Below, piece by piece: positions 1 through 10,760 of a DNA stretch of 64,000 nucleotides. The stretch lies in NCBI GenBank assembly GCA_947561395.2, contig OX387188.1, positions 6,742,150-6,806,149 of the forward strand, written 5' to 3'. This DNA is from Buxus sempervirens. Taxonomy: Eukaryota; Streptophyta; Magnoliopsida; Buxales; Buxaceae. How positions within the stretch are numbered: position 1 is the first letter of the stretch; each line of letters opens with the position of its first letter. The notes below the pieces were generated by a model. The model was given only the letters and a program-made list of their open reading frames with translations, made no database searches and was not told where the DNA came from. The position numbers and the translations under genes are program-made.

Positions 1-188
1 CTTCTTCTACAATCTCTCTTACTATCTTCATCTCTGTAGTTATCAAGTAATGGTTTTTTTTTTTTAAATTGCTTAAGCATCAAATGTGGGAAGTGGACTT
101 TGGAGGTTGAAGGCTTCAACTGCAAAGTTCAAGCTTCATTCTGAAGAGGTATTCTTCTATTTAATTTTCTGATTTTAAAATTATTATA

Positions 189-194
<6 letters not shown>

Positions 195-249
<55 letters not shown>
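195..249. repeat. (AT)n microsatellite
   Basis: Uninterrupted alternating AT of about 55 bases, read directly. Confidence 0.97.
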
Positions 250-251
<2 letters not shown>

Positions 252-543
252 TAAGTCTCTCCTTCTACTTTTCTTATTATTTTAGAGCCTAGTATAGTGG
301 GTGACATACTGTACAGTTAAGTGCATCTCTAGGAAAGTTCTGTCATAAAGGACGAGATAATTGCCTAAGGAAACTAGGTGGGTTTTAAGCGTAATCGTTT
401 GTGACCCCTCCAATCACCTGAGAATTTTTGTGGTGCATTTTTGCGTACATTATTCCTCGCTTTACTATAGGTAGTGTATCACCAAAAAATTTCTTATTAT
501 ATTATTTATTAAGAATTTTTTTTTCGAAATTTGATAATAAACC

Positions 544-2853
544 CTAGGCAATCTATATACTTTAACATCAAGGGAAAGGAAGTTTCGTAGACCCTATTCT
601 GACCCACCTTTTTCTGAGGATTTTGATGAGACCCAACCCCTGTATTGTGACCCTCCTATCCAAGATCATGAACCTGAGTTGCCTTACCCCCAAGATCCCA
701 CAGAAATGGGATCCTCTTCCTTACCACCTAGGAGCACAAAGAGGAGTAGAACCTCCGGTATCTATCTAAATTTTGCAATTGAAAATATGGGGAGTGAAGA
801 GAGGGCAGTTTGTAAGCACTGCAAAAAAAAGTTTAGTTGCAAAGGTTCAAATGGTACAAGCTACTTGCAACGGCATTTGCAGAAATGCCTTCCAAAACAT
901 GGCGAAATAAACCCTAGGCAAACCCAACTTTCCAGCAGTAGTGTTAATTTCGGCAATTTTGTTTTTAATCAAGAAGAAACTATGCTTGAAATTGTAAAGT
1001 GGATAATACAAGAAGAATTACCCTTTAGACTAATAGAAAGTAAAATATTTAACTGTCTAATAACCAAATATCTAGCACCAGGATATAAACCCTTATTATG
1101 CTACACTTTAAAAAGTGATGCTATAACATTATATAAAAATAAAAAATAAAAACAACATTAATAGAAACTTTTTCAAACAATAGCTTTAAAGTGGTTTTAA
1201 CCTCAGATATCTGGACAAGTAGACAAAACATAAGTTTTTTTTTTGAAAAGTAAGTAAGTATTTGTATTAATGAGAATATATTAGCTGTACAAAACATTAC
1301 AATCTCATACAGAGATCCACGGTTACTCTAAGCTGAAGAAGCAACCGATATCTATCTCAGCTAAAGATACATGATTAGAACCTGGGATTTTCTACTTTGT
1401 ATTCCATGCAACTCCCCAATTTTCCATAATTTGCCTATTGCCTTCATTATTAGCAACCTCCAGTTATTTAGCTATAACTGCACATTATATAGATGAGAAT
1501 TGGAGTATGGAACAAAGAATACTAGTTTTTGCGTCACTAGATACGAGACATTCTGGACCAGCTATAGCAAATACTATAGCACATAATATAAGAAAATATA
1601 AATTACAAAATAAAATAATGGCTCTAGCACTTGATAATGCAATGCTAATAATGTTGCAATAAACATACTAAAAGTACAACACTTAAACTTAAATGTAATT
1701 GGATGTTTATTTCATGTTAGATGTTCTTGTCACATCCTAAATTTAATTGTGCAGGATGATTTAAAAATTGTGCAATATCATTTAACGAATATTAGAGACA
1801 CAGTAAGATTTTTAAAACAATTTAGCACAACTGCTAGAGAATTTAAAAATTATTGTGCAAGTTTGGAAAAGCAACCTAAAAAAATTATCCTAGATGTTGA
1901 CCATAGGTGGAATTTAACATATTTAATGCTAGATACTGCCTAGAATTGAAATAAGAACTTTTACTATTTTATAAAACAAAAGTGCCTGCAAGTGAACTAG
2001 AAGAACTTGACTGGTAAATAGCAGAAATTTTAAGAGATTTTTTAAAAGTTTTTTTTATGCAACAAGATTCTTATCAGGAATTTATTACCGAACATGCCTG
2101 AATATTTTAAATATACTATATCAAATAAGTAACTGATTTAAACAATATAGAGACACGCCCGTTGCTAAGAATATTTGCCCTGCAATAGAATCTAAATTTT
2201 AAAAATATTGGCAAGAAATGCCCCCTTTATATTGTTTAGCTAGTACAATGAACCTTAGGATTAAATTAGGAGTGGAAGATTTTATAGAAGGAATAAATGA
2301 AAATTTGAGATTTTCTTTTCAAATAGATATACATCAAATAAGAAACCTATTAGAAAGACTTTTTTTGAATATGATATTAGCAGTAGCAGATATGGTCAAA
2401 CTCAGACCCAAGAAACACTACCAGATAATTCCCCTTTCGATTTTTTTAAATGGTAGAAGGGAAAAACAACCAGTATCTTGTAGTGAGGGATCATTTGAGT
2501 TATTGATTTATTTAGAAAGCCCTTCACTACTTTTACATACTATGGGTGAGCATAGTTCTTTTAATATTTTGGCATGGTGGAAGCAAAATCAGGTTAGTTA
2601 TCTAGTGCTTTCCGTCATGGCATGAGATCTACTAACGGTTCTGGTGTCCACAGTTGTATTGGAATCAGCTTTTAGTGCAGGTGGACGAACGGTGGACAAT
2701 TATAAGAGCAGATTAATACCGGAGATGGTGCAAGTATGTGTCTGTTTGACAGATTGGCTAAGGGCAGAACTGAGAGATCAAGAATATGCGGATGATCAAC
2801 TTTTTGCAGATTTCGATGATTTAAATCTTGATGAATTTAGTCTTCCAGATTAG
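544..2853 (+). pseudogene. hAT (Ac/Tam3-like) transposase pseudogene
   Basis: The reading pieces run in the order of an Ac-type transposase. First is a BED zinc finger (CKHC near 815, then HLQKC about 20 residues later). Next is the segment containing TSDIW (about 1205), interrupted by an insertion, then LAITAHYIDENW (1465-1510), a D-containing ALALDNA segment near 1625, and DHRWN near 1900. Last is the C-terminal dimerisation block (2644-2853) with VLESAFSAGGR and WLRAEL. Stops and frameshifts separate the pieces (stop at 1147, breaks near 1660, 1943 and 2625), and a retroposon at 1235-1461 splits the catalytic region. The intact protein would bind element ends and catalyse cut-and-paste transposition. 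This copy is dead. No functional start is visible; the open frame runs in from a stop near 542. Confidence 0.85.
1235..1461 (-). mobile_element. Short poly(T)-headed retroposon inserted in the hAT coding region
   Basis: About 227 bases separate two parts of the hAT reading frame that are normally contiguous (…RQNIS | YLAIT…). The insert starts with a run of ten T followed by GAAAAGTAAGTAAG. A poly(T) start read on the plus strand is the 3' poly(A) tail of a SINE or 5'-truncated LINE on the minus strand. The last bases before the insert (AAGT) and the first after it (CAGT) could be a short degraded target duplication. Family not identified. Confidence 0.6.
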
Positions 2854-3285
2854 TTTAAGTTTTATTATATTTTTTGCAATCAAAGTTTAGAAACTTTTTT
2901 TTTTTTTTTTTCTGAAACTACAAATGAAAGATAGATGAGTGGGTGCCAACCTAGTTGGGATGTGCTCATACTATAGTGATGCAGTATTATTTGTGCAAGT
3001 GTATTATGTATTGTTGTATTTGCAAAGTTGTACTTGTAATAATTAATTTATTTAAATTTTTTGAGCAAATTCTATCTCAGTATGTGTAAGACATTTTTGT
3101 GAATAATAAACATATTTTTCAAAATTTTTTATGATTTTTTTACTATTTTTTGTTATTTTCTCCAATTTTTTGCAAAAAATGACTTAGGCCCGCCATGCTT
3201 GGGTTTTCAATGACGGGCCAAGCACAGCACAACCCATTTTCCAGACAGGCCGTGCCGTGCAGGACCGCCCCGTTAAGCAACCCTA

Positions 3286-3761
3286 ACTTGTATTAGAAAG
3301 AGAGAGTGTATCTGTAATTTAAGCATATTCAAAATAATACAATAGTAACAAATTTATTGCGTTTCAAAAATTTTTAAAATGCAAAAAAAAAAAAGTTTTC
3401 CGAGGAATTCGGGCAGATAATCGGCGAGGATGACTTTTGTATCCCTCGGAGAGCTCAAATTCTGCGTTTTAAATGAATCTGGTGAGGGACATAAATCGGC
3501 GTGCCAACAGAGGCGATGTCGGACCTCGACCGACGAGCCCGCTGATCCAAAGGCAAATGGTAAAGGAATTGTAACGTCGCTTTCGCAATTATACCCCCAA
3601 CTTTATCGTATTTACCGAACCGACCTCTTAAAATTCAAACCGCTTTCACGATTCTCTTGTCAGTACGGACTTCAAACAACTAAGACTAATCTCAGCCGTA
3701 CAGCTGTCCATTCCATAGCGTTCACATCTTATACATAGACTCTTTGACTCAAAAATCTTAT
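3286..3761. other. Unassigned spacer with a GC-richer patch
   Basis: 3286-3380 is AT-rich. 3400-3660 is distinctly GC-richer than its surroundings and is open for about 100 codons on the plus strand, but its translation has no recognisable domain. It may be a remnant of an older insertion. No gene is called. Confidence 0.4.
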
Positions 3762-3910
3762 GGATCCATTATTAGACTCTTTATATAGATTCTCTACAAG
3801 ATTGTGCCACATGCCCGTTAAAGCATTTAAGAAAATTACATTTACACCATTCAAAGGACACATAGCACAATCTTGTGGAGGGATTTACATAAAGGGTCTA
3901 GATAAAGGAT
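3762..3910. repeat. Fold-back (inverted repeat) element
   Basis: Arms 3762-3807 and 3865-3910 (46 bases each) are imperfect reverse complements, with a perfect core ACAAGATTGTGC / GCACAATCTTGT, separated by a 57-base loop. Size and shape fit a small fold-back MITE. No clear target duplication was seen. Confidence 0.7.
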
Positions 3911-3958
3911 TCACAGGATTTCCATTTAGACTCTTTAGTCTTTCCTGTGTGTCCCTAA

Positions 3959-4648
3959 TAAGCCTGCAACTTGGGTCAGTTAAAACCGAAACCGAACTGG
4001 TCCAATCTGATTTTGGGTCGGTTTGGTTTGGGTTATATAGTCTTTGGATAGGTTTTGGTTCTAAAAATAGAGAATCGAATTTGTTTGGTTCAATTTTGGG
4101 TTGAAGGCTTGGGTTAATCGAACCGAACCGAAAATCAAATCGAATTTCTCAAGTGTAAAATTGAACTGAACCAAACCGAAATATAATGATATATATAAAA
4201 GTTTTAGAATCATGGTGATGAAGCAAATGATCTTGAGGAAGACATTTCAGATCTGATTGTATTTCATTAATTTTGTTTTGAGATAAAGTTGAATTGTCAA
4301 TTAGTTATTGTGCAAGAAGAAAAAAGCTGTTGAGTGTATTATTTAAAATTTTTTTTGGGCAAAAGTGAGAATCTCTCTCTCTTTTCTTTTCTTTTTTTTT
4401 TGTATCGAAAATCTCTTTCTTGATAACAGGTTTTAAGTATGTGAAAATGATCCAAATCGAACTGAATTTGCAATTCGGTTTGGTTTGAGTTGGGTTACAA
4501 GTTTTCTTTAAATAATTAGTTCGGTGTTTGGTTTGGATATTTCAGTTCTAAGATCGGTTTGTTTCGGTTTTGGACCGATCAATAATAACCTTGGTTTGGT
4601 CTTGGGTTGAAGCCAACCCGAACCAAACCGCACCGAGTTGCAGCCCTA
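3959..4648. mobile_element. Non-autonomous hAT MITE (690 bp), 8-bp TSD
   Basis: Begins TAAGCCTGCAACTTGG and ends CCGAGTTGCAGCCCTA, imperfect inverted termini (TAGGGCTGCAACTCGG when reversed). The flanks are GTCCCTAA (3951-3958) and GTCCCTAT (4649-4656), an 8-bp hAT-size target duplication with one mismatch. The interior is full of GGTTCGGTTTGG-type motifs and their complements, the usual subterminal repeats of this MITE type. No coding capacity. Confidence 0.88.
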
Positions 4649-4656
4649 GTCCCTAT

Positions 4657-5420
4657 TACTTACAAAGGATACTCGCACGCACAACACGTGCAAAAATAAT
4701 GTACGAAGCAAGTAATTGCGTCAAATGGACCAACGTGACACTGGCTCACGTGCTGCGTTTTAGCCTTAGGCCATGGCTATATCGTGCCCATCTGTTTTAT
4801 CAAATATTTTCATCAAAGATGTATATATAAATGCTCATGTGAGATGAAATCGTTTACTACTTCCTATTATACCAAAACGATGCATTTTGAGTGAGATATT
4901 GTCATTTCTTTTATGTTATGGTTACATTTTTTTGAATGGAAAAAAATAAAATAAAATTCACGCTTTTCAAGAACAAAAAATCTATCTATGAGATCCGGCA
5001 TGTGACAATATTTCACTTAAATTGCATGGTCTACTACAACAGGTAAAATGATTTAAAGGGCCTAAACCATCATGGCCCCTACCTTTGAGCTAGAACCGGC
5101 AACTAGGAGGGTTTTAGATGGGTTTGACAAATCTTACCCCAACCTTAAAAGTATTTTGTCCATATTAAACTCCTTCCTAACTCTATAAGGTTAAGTTCTA
5201 TAAGATATGTATTTTAATTATATGGGATCTATGAGCATATATTTTAAAATATTGAGGTTGGGTACGAGATGGGTTAGAATAAAACTTGACTCAAACTCGA
5301 TTTATGAATTACCAAACCATAACAATTTTTATATGTAGATCAAGGCATGTTAGCCACACCATTCATATTGCAACCTCTATCTCCCACACCTAAGGGTATT
5401 CCATGTGAAGTTCAAGCTGT
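4657..5420. other. Spacer with a weak inverted repeat (4880-5027)
   Basis: No gene recognised. 4880-4905 and 5001-5027 are imperfect reverse complements (about 26 bases; shared core GAATATTGTCA-like) and may be the arms of a roughly 150-bp MITE. The rest is AT-rich with no clear structure. Confidence 0.4.
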
Positions 5421-5425
5421 GTTAT

Positions 5426-6529
5426 TGTTGCTCCGAAATTGGGCCGGTGTGAACACGTGTCGGTGTTGATGATGTGTCTCTACGCGGGCGTGCAAGTATC
5501 GTTTGATACAAATGATTTCGGGTCGAGCCCTGACCCCAGGCACCTGTTCCGAATCTAAACCGGGATTGGTTCAGTCGTACTGCAAGTCACCTGTAATAAA
5601 ATCGGTCAGGCAATGTTATGAAGACAAGGGGTTCGGTCTTCGTTTGGGTTTTTGTAAGTGTTTGAAAGCGAAAGCAACTAATGGCACACAAATATTATAA
5701 AATCGGCCGACGGGCCAAAAGTGACAACAGATAATCCTCAAAAGGGGACCAAAAAGTAAAAAGAAAACTGACAGGGCTTGCAGGACCGGCCTGTCCTGGT
5801 CTTATAGCCATAATCGGGTATAAGCACAGGAGGAAGGGGCGCGGCTGCTAGCAAAGCCAATTCAGGGGGTTCACCTTGGATTGCTGCTTACCCGAAAATA
5901 CAGAAGTCACCTGGCGTGATCAGAGCGAGTCTCGGGACCGGCTGCTCGGGATTCTGTAAACACAGAACTGCGAATCAGGGGCGGCCTTAACTTACTCTCC
6001 GGTGGCAGGATTCTAGTGTTAATCGGAGTAAAGAAGGGTCTAAGATGTCACTGCGACTGGAAGCAGTAAGAGAGGTCCTAGTTTATCCTTCTGACTACAG
6101 TGTAGGAGAGGGATAAAGATCACAGATGATCAAAATAATATTATAACCGGTTGCGGTTGGATGGATTGTGTCATCGAGTTCTTTGAAGTTTATGCCTTTT
6201 ATAGCCGATCCTTGACGGTTGCTCAATGTCCTACTTTTGCACGATCTTCATGGCGGTTAGCCGTCTTTAGTCTTCTGCTACAGAAAGATAACCGGTCGGC
6301 CACGATCTTAAAATAGGTTACTCTTAAACGACCGATGGCACGATCTTCTGATAGTTGTGGTTTTGTCGTATTGGCTTGCGTGGCTTTAACTGTACTCTTG
6401 GTTTATGCGTATGTTGACGTGGCTTGTCCAATTGTACAAAGCCTACGTGTGTTGATGCCATGGCCTAAGTAAGCCACGTAGGTGCCACATGGCCTTCTCT
6501 TATTCGTTGGTTCGTATAGGGTGTAAACA
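5426..6529. mobile_element. Solo LTR (1104 bp) with 5-bp TSD GTTAT
   Basis: Starts TGTTGCTCCG and ends GGGTGTAAACA, and is flanked on both sides by GTTAT (5421-5425 and 6530-6534). TG...CA ends with an exact 5-bp duplication and no internal coding region fit a solo LTR left by LTR-LTR recombination. The sequence is GC-richer than its surroundings. The short open frame inside (5503-5700) has no recognisable domain. Superfamily not determined. Confidence 0.85.
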
Positions 6530-6796
6530 GTTATGTTAGTGTTAGGTACAATTTGTCGTGTGGAGGTCTAGTAGTAGCCAAACACTACAATGGCCTTAAG
6601 TGTGCTTAGCTACCCAAAATCAATAATCCACTAGTTTTGTGGCCAAGAAAATAAACAAATATATAATATATTGTTGTGCATCTAATATATATATACCACT
6701 AATGGAATGCACGTGCTATGCGCGTCTTGAAATAGGGAAAAAATGTCACTATTTATTATTATTTTTTAGATAACATGACTTGCTAAGACAAAGAAC

Positions 6797-7481
6797 TAGG
6801 GATGGCAACAGCTCGGTTAAAAATCGACAAACTGAACCAAACCAAACTTATTAGGGTTTGTTTTGGGTATTTAATAATTGGTTTCGGTTCGGTTTTGGTT
6901 TTTAACTGAAAAACCGATGTGGTTTCGGTTTGGTTATGTTTTAAGGTGGAACTGACCCAAAACCAAACCCACTATATATAACATGCATAAGCTTTGGATG
7001 AAATGGAGGTTTTAGTGGGCTAAAGGACATCACTATTGGAGTGGAGATGAATACAATTTGCCATTTCATCTCCCTTCAATGAGCATATTGAATATGTTTA
7101 AGTCAAACATTGCTAGGGGATGACGTGTCCCTTCTAGAGTTGAATGATCTTAAACAATTATTGAAACAAAAAACTTCACTTTAATTTTTCTTTTTCATTG
7201 TACTTCTATGGAATGAATTCTTTTGATATATTTTTTCATTAGCACATCCCTGTGTAGACATGATAAAATAATAAAATTTTAATCCATTTGAACTCCCAAA
7301 AAGGTGAAACGGTTCGGTTCGGTTTGGTTACGGTTTCAAGAATATGAAAATTAAACGGTTTTGATTTTATATTTAGTAAACCAAAACAGTTACAGTTCGG
7401 TTACGGTTTTCATTGTAAACTTGTCAGTTAAATTTTGGTTTTTTGCAAAACCGAACCAAAACTGAACCATTGCCATCCCTA
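6797..7481. mobile_element. Non-autonomous hAT MITE (685 bp), perfect 8-bp TSD
   Basis: Termini TAGGGATGGCAACAGC and, reversed, TAGGGATGGCAATGGT. Flanked by CAAAGAAC at 6789-6796 and again at 7482-7489. The interior carries GGTTCGGTTTTGG-type subterminal repeats in both orientations. Same general family as the elements at 3959, 49951 and 52177. No coding capacity. Confidence 0.93.
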
Positions 7482-7489
7482 CAAAGAAC

Positions 7490-8355
7490 TATAAAATTTT
7501 TTTAAAATTTTAATTCCATAGAAAATAATATCATTATATTTAAAAAATAATTTTACTATATTTAAAAAAAAATGAAGAAATAGTATGAAAACTAAGGAAA
7601 GGGCTGAAATGAAACAAAAGTTAGTAAAAGGGAAGTCTAAAAATTAAATAATTTTGTTTTGACCCCTGAACTTCTTAAAATGTCACAATTACATAAATCT
7701 TTATAAAATTTATGAAATATTCCCCTAGTTGTGTTTGACCAAATGAAGGTCTCGGGTTTCATCATGCTGTGATTTTGGCAACCAAAAAAACTGCAAAAAA
7801 TTGTGGAAAGCGAATCCCATGAGATTTGAAAGAGAATAGAAGCCAATTTAGAAAGAAATTTGCTCTCGTTTGAGAAGTTCCCAAAAAGTTCAGAACTTGC
7901 AAAAAAAAATTTCTTAGTCAAGGGTTGATGGTTTCAGAGGGATTTTGTCTGCGAATTCAAGTGGAAAAGGTTTCCTAACCAGCTAATGAAGATTTCTAAA
8001 GAAATAGGTTTGTGATTTTAAGAAGGGATCTTTTCCAAAAGAAGGGGGGAACATGTTTTAAGAGGGAGTGGTTCTCTCTGTTTTACGGTCTCTTTTCTGG
8101 AGGGAGTGGTTCTCTCTGTTTTACGGTCTCTCTTTTGGAGGGAGTGGTTCTCTCTATTTTGCTGTCTCTCTTCCAGAGACTGCCCATGCGTTCAGCTTGT
8201 GTGCGATCATTGTTTCACCAACCATAATTCCTATTCCCTGTAATTTGCCCAATCTCCATCAATTATCTCCACTCGCATGAGAACCTAGCAAGTATCTTCA
8301 ATCCCATTCGCTTACCTTATTATCCATGCATAAAAAGGGTTCTTGGTTTTTTTTA
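7490..8355. other. Spacer, no gene recognised
   Basis: 7490-7620 is AT-rich. The open frame on the minus strand at 7637-7921 has no recognisable domain. The 38-bp triplicated repeat at 8065-8178 is listed separately. Confidence 0.5.
8065..8178. repeat. Three tandem copies of a 38-bp unit
   Basis: GGAGTGGTTCTCTCT starts at 8065, 8103 and 8141, an exact 38-base period. The third copy is slightly diverged. Because 38 is not a multiple of 3, the copies read in different frames, so this is not a protein repeat. Confidence 0.93.
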
Positions 8356-8728
8356 GGACTTGGATCCTCTAAGGTTGGGCTTGTAATTTTGACCAACCTG
8401 TAACCACTTATGTGGTGCCACATCAGCACCACGTAACCACTTATGGTCGATGGCTGCGCCTCGACTGGTGTGCCCTCTCCTCGACTGCAACAACCTCTCT
8501 TCCAAATCAACCTCATTCCCTAACCTCTGGTGGTTCTCTCTCTCAAGCCTTCCCTGATCTCTGCTTCTCTTTCTCAAGCCATCCTCCTCGTCTGGTTCTT
8601 TCTCTCAAGCCTTCCTTAATCTTTGCTTCCCATCCTATCGATGGCAGCAACCTAGTACTCAGTGATCGACGGTGAGGGCTTTTGGGTTGTTTGGGGTTAT
8701 GAGGGGCTTTTGAGATTTCCCTTCATAA
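8356..8728 (+). mobile_element. Terminal segment of a gene-capturing element (copy A)
   Basis: From GGACTTGGATCCTCTAAGGT to the start of the RPT2-like segment, this stretch matches the reverse complement of 22992-23436 closely. That copy has about 75 extra bases near 23270-23345. The shared outer end sits beside unrelated flanks, a T-run here and a different T-run there, so GGACTTGG is probably the element terminus. The boundary suggests a terminal-inverted-repeat DNA element of the Pack-MULE kind, but the opposite terminus and a target duplication were not found. A Helitron is not excluded. Confidence 0.6.
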
Positions 8729-9664
8729 CATCTTGAAATCCTGTGAAGATCTTCTTCCCATGGCAGAAGAACTCAACATCGTACAAAGATGTGTTGATGT
8801 TGCAAGTTGTAAGGTATCCATGAAAGCTCTCTTTGACCGTACGTTGAGTTTAACGTCATCTTTAGTTCTACTTCTAATATGTTTCTACATATATACTGCA
8901 AATCTCTTTTCAGGCCTGTAACGAGGCCAACTTCCCCAGTTGTTCCCCTCTGAACTGGTGGACAGAGGAGCTGTCGATCTTGGACATCACTTCGTTTCAG
9001 AGGCTCATATTTTCCATGAAAGCTCAAGGAGCAAAGACCTTGACCCTAGCAAGTGCCTTGGTAACGTTCACCGAGAAATCCCTCAAAGATCTCGTCCGGG
9101 ACCATACAGGGAACGGCATTCAGTCTTCAGATTTCGGCGATGCGGAAGCAAGAATGGTAGCGTGAGCTACTGATTTTCCTACCAGAAAACAATGGTAGCA
9201 TGAGCCATGTACAAAGCTCATTTTGTTTCTCCCATTTTTGCAGGCCCATCTAACCCTAGATGAGATCAAGTGGGAGAAGGTGTGCAGTGTGATGGACCCA
9301 CTTAAGCTTTCGTACGAAGCTCGGGTCCATGCCTCGCAAAATGAGAGATTACTTGTTCCAATTGTCCTCCATGCGCTTTACTATGATCAATTGAAGCTGA
9401 GGAGTGGAGTCAATGACCAAAGCATGCCTGATGCCATCACAACCAAGAACCAGTTAAAATCAGATGTATCCCTGGTGAAAGAAAATGAGGAGCTGCAAGC
9501 AGAGTTGTTGAAAATGAAGTTGTACGTTTCAAAGATACAGACGAATCAAGCGACGACATCTGCAAAAGGTCCTAAGAAGCCTACATTCTTCTCTTCAGTT
9601 TCAAAGACATTGGGGAAGTTAAACCCCTTCCAGCATGGATCGAAAGACACTTCAAACATCCTAG
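8709..9664 (+). pseudogene. Captured RPT2-like (NPH3 domain) gene fragment, introns retained
   Basis: Segments match plant ROOT PHOTOTROPISM 2/NPH3 proteins, plasma-membrane-associated adaptors of phototropin signalling. 8709-8726 reads FEISLH. After a deletion, 8730-8813 reads LKSCEDLLPMAEELNIVQRC and on. 8914-9156 covers CNEANFP, NWWTEELSILDI and the FTEKSLKDLVRDH region. 9244-9664 covers the end of the NPH3 domain (MDPLKLSYEAR, LHALYYDQLKLRSG), a coiled coil and the C-terminal FFSSVSKTLGKLNPF block. Introns 8814-8913 (gt...cag) and 9157-9243 (gt...gcag) are kept, so the capture was at DNA level. Missing are the N-terminal BTB domain, about 55 codons between FEISLH and LKSC, and the long exon (roughly 200 codons) that should lie between 9156 and 9244. 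The true C-terminus is also replaced. Not functional. The RPT2 relationship is judged from memory of the family. Confidence 0.85.
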
Positions 9665-9719
9665 AAGTGTGGATTGTCTTCCTTGAGTTGTCGATTGGCG
9701 TAGTTTTTTTTTTTTTATG

Positions 9720-10760
9720 GGGGTCAATTGGCATAATTGGATAATGAAATTGAAGAATGGGATAGAAGATATATTTTTAGCTGATTATGTGTGTGTCTTT
9801 TTCACCCTTCTATACAGTTTCTTGCTTGGTTATGAACATTTAGTCTATTTCTCCATTTTTCTTGAGATTCTTATGAAATATGTGATCATAATCTTTAGAA
9901 ATATAATAAGCATGTGTATAATGTCTATTGAACGTTATGTTCGTGTAATTCTCTGCATCCAATGTTGTCAATCAATTTGGGGTGGTCATTGTTGGACTCA
10001 ATACACCAAGTGAATCTAAAATGAAAAGACGGTCAATTCTAAAAAAATTGAATGTAAAAAGTAGAAAGAGGGTGACTTTCAACTGCATGTTTTCTTAGGC
10101 ATCCAAATCCTTTAGATTGTTCAACAATAACTCTCCACATTGTTTTTACAACTGCGTCATTAGATGATATATAATTTATATACAAATACTTGCTTTCAAG
10201 AACCATCCCTTTTCTAGTTCCAATTCTCTCCATGGGACCCATTACCAAGAGAGAGTGGGAGAAGCTTCTATTGCTTTTAGAATTAAGAGACAAGGATAGT
10301 CATTCCACCATCTCCATTTTCCAAGGATCAACAGGGCTCACATGTGTGTGTTTCATTTTGAGACATGATTAATATCCAAGGAATTCAAGGCAAGGAGAGG
10401 TGGAGTGTGGTTTGTCTTTCACCATGGAATTTTGTCTGAAGGACCTCCTTCCTGTGCTTATCTGCATCCACATGGTCAACCAAAATACTGTTGTTGCTGG
10501 ATATTTTCTTTGTTGTTGTGGTTGTAGTTCACACTCTTGATTGATTGAGCTTGCTTTAAGCATTGCATGTAGACATCTATAACAATGATGCATGCCAGGG
10601 GTAGTGGATGGTAATGTGACTTTAGATGTAAGGGTTTTTTTACTTATATGAGAAGGGAGAGGTCTTCAACTTCTTCATCATCACTATCAAGTATAGTAAA
10701 AATAGCTGGGAAGAAGGTTTAACTCTTCGACTTTTTCTTTACATTTATTTAGTATAGTAT
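9720..10760. other. Spacer, no gene recognised
   Basis: Follows the RPT2-like fragment and may include its 3' flank. Two minus-strand stretches (10039-10293 and around 10370-10510) are open and not obviously low-complexity, but no family was recognised in any frame. Confidence 0.4.

Larger units (their letters stand above)
1..3285 (+). mobile_element. Decayed Ac-type hAT transposon, left end outside window
   Basis: The transposase remnants at 544-2853 are followed by a GC-rich subterminal stretch (3188-3285) built of variants of the GGCCGTGC/GCACGGCC motif. It ends in CCGTTAAGCAACCCTA, whose reverse complement starts TAGGGTTGCTTAACGG, a typical hAT terminal repeat. The matching left terminus is not visible, so the element probably begins before base 1 and the target duplication cannot be checked. 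The first 540 bases hold an AT microsatellite and no recognisable gene. The element cannot be autonomous because its coding region is broken. Confidence 0.7.

Noticed and set aside
3430..3738. 102-codon open frame in a GC-richer patch
   Set aside because: No recognisable domain, no splice context, between two transposable elements.
10369..10593. Minus-strand open stretch, one frame reading ILVDHVDADKHRKEVL
   Set aside because: Looked coherent, but no family recognised and no start or splice sites; left as spacer.
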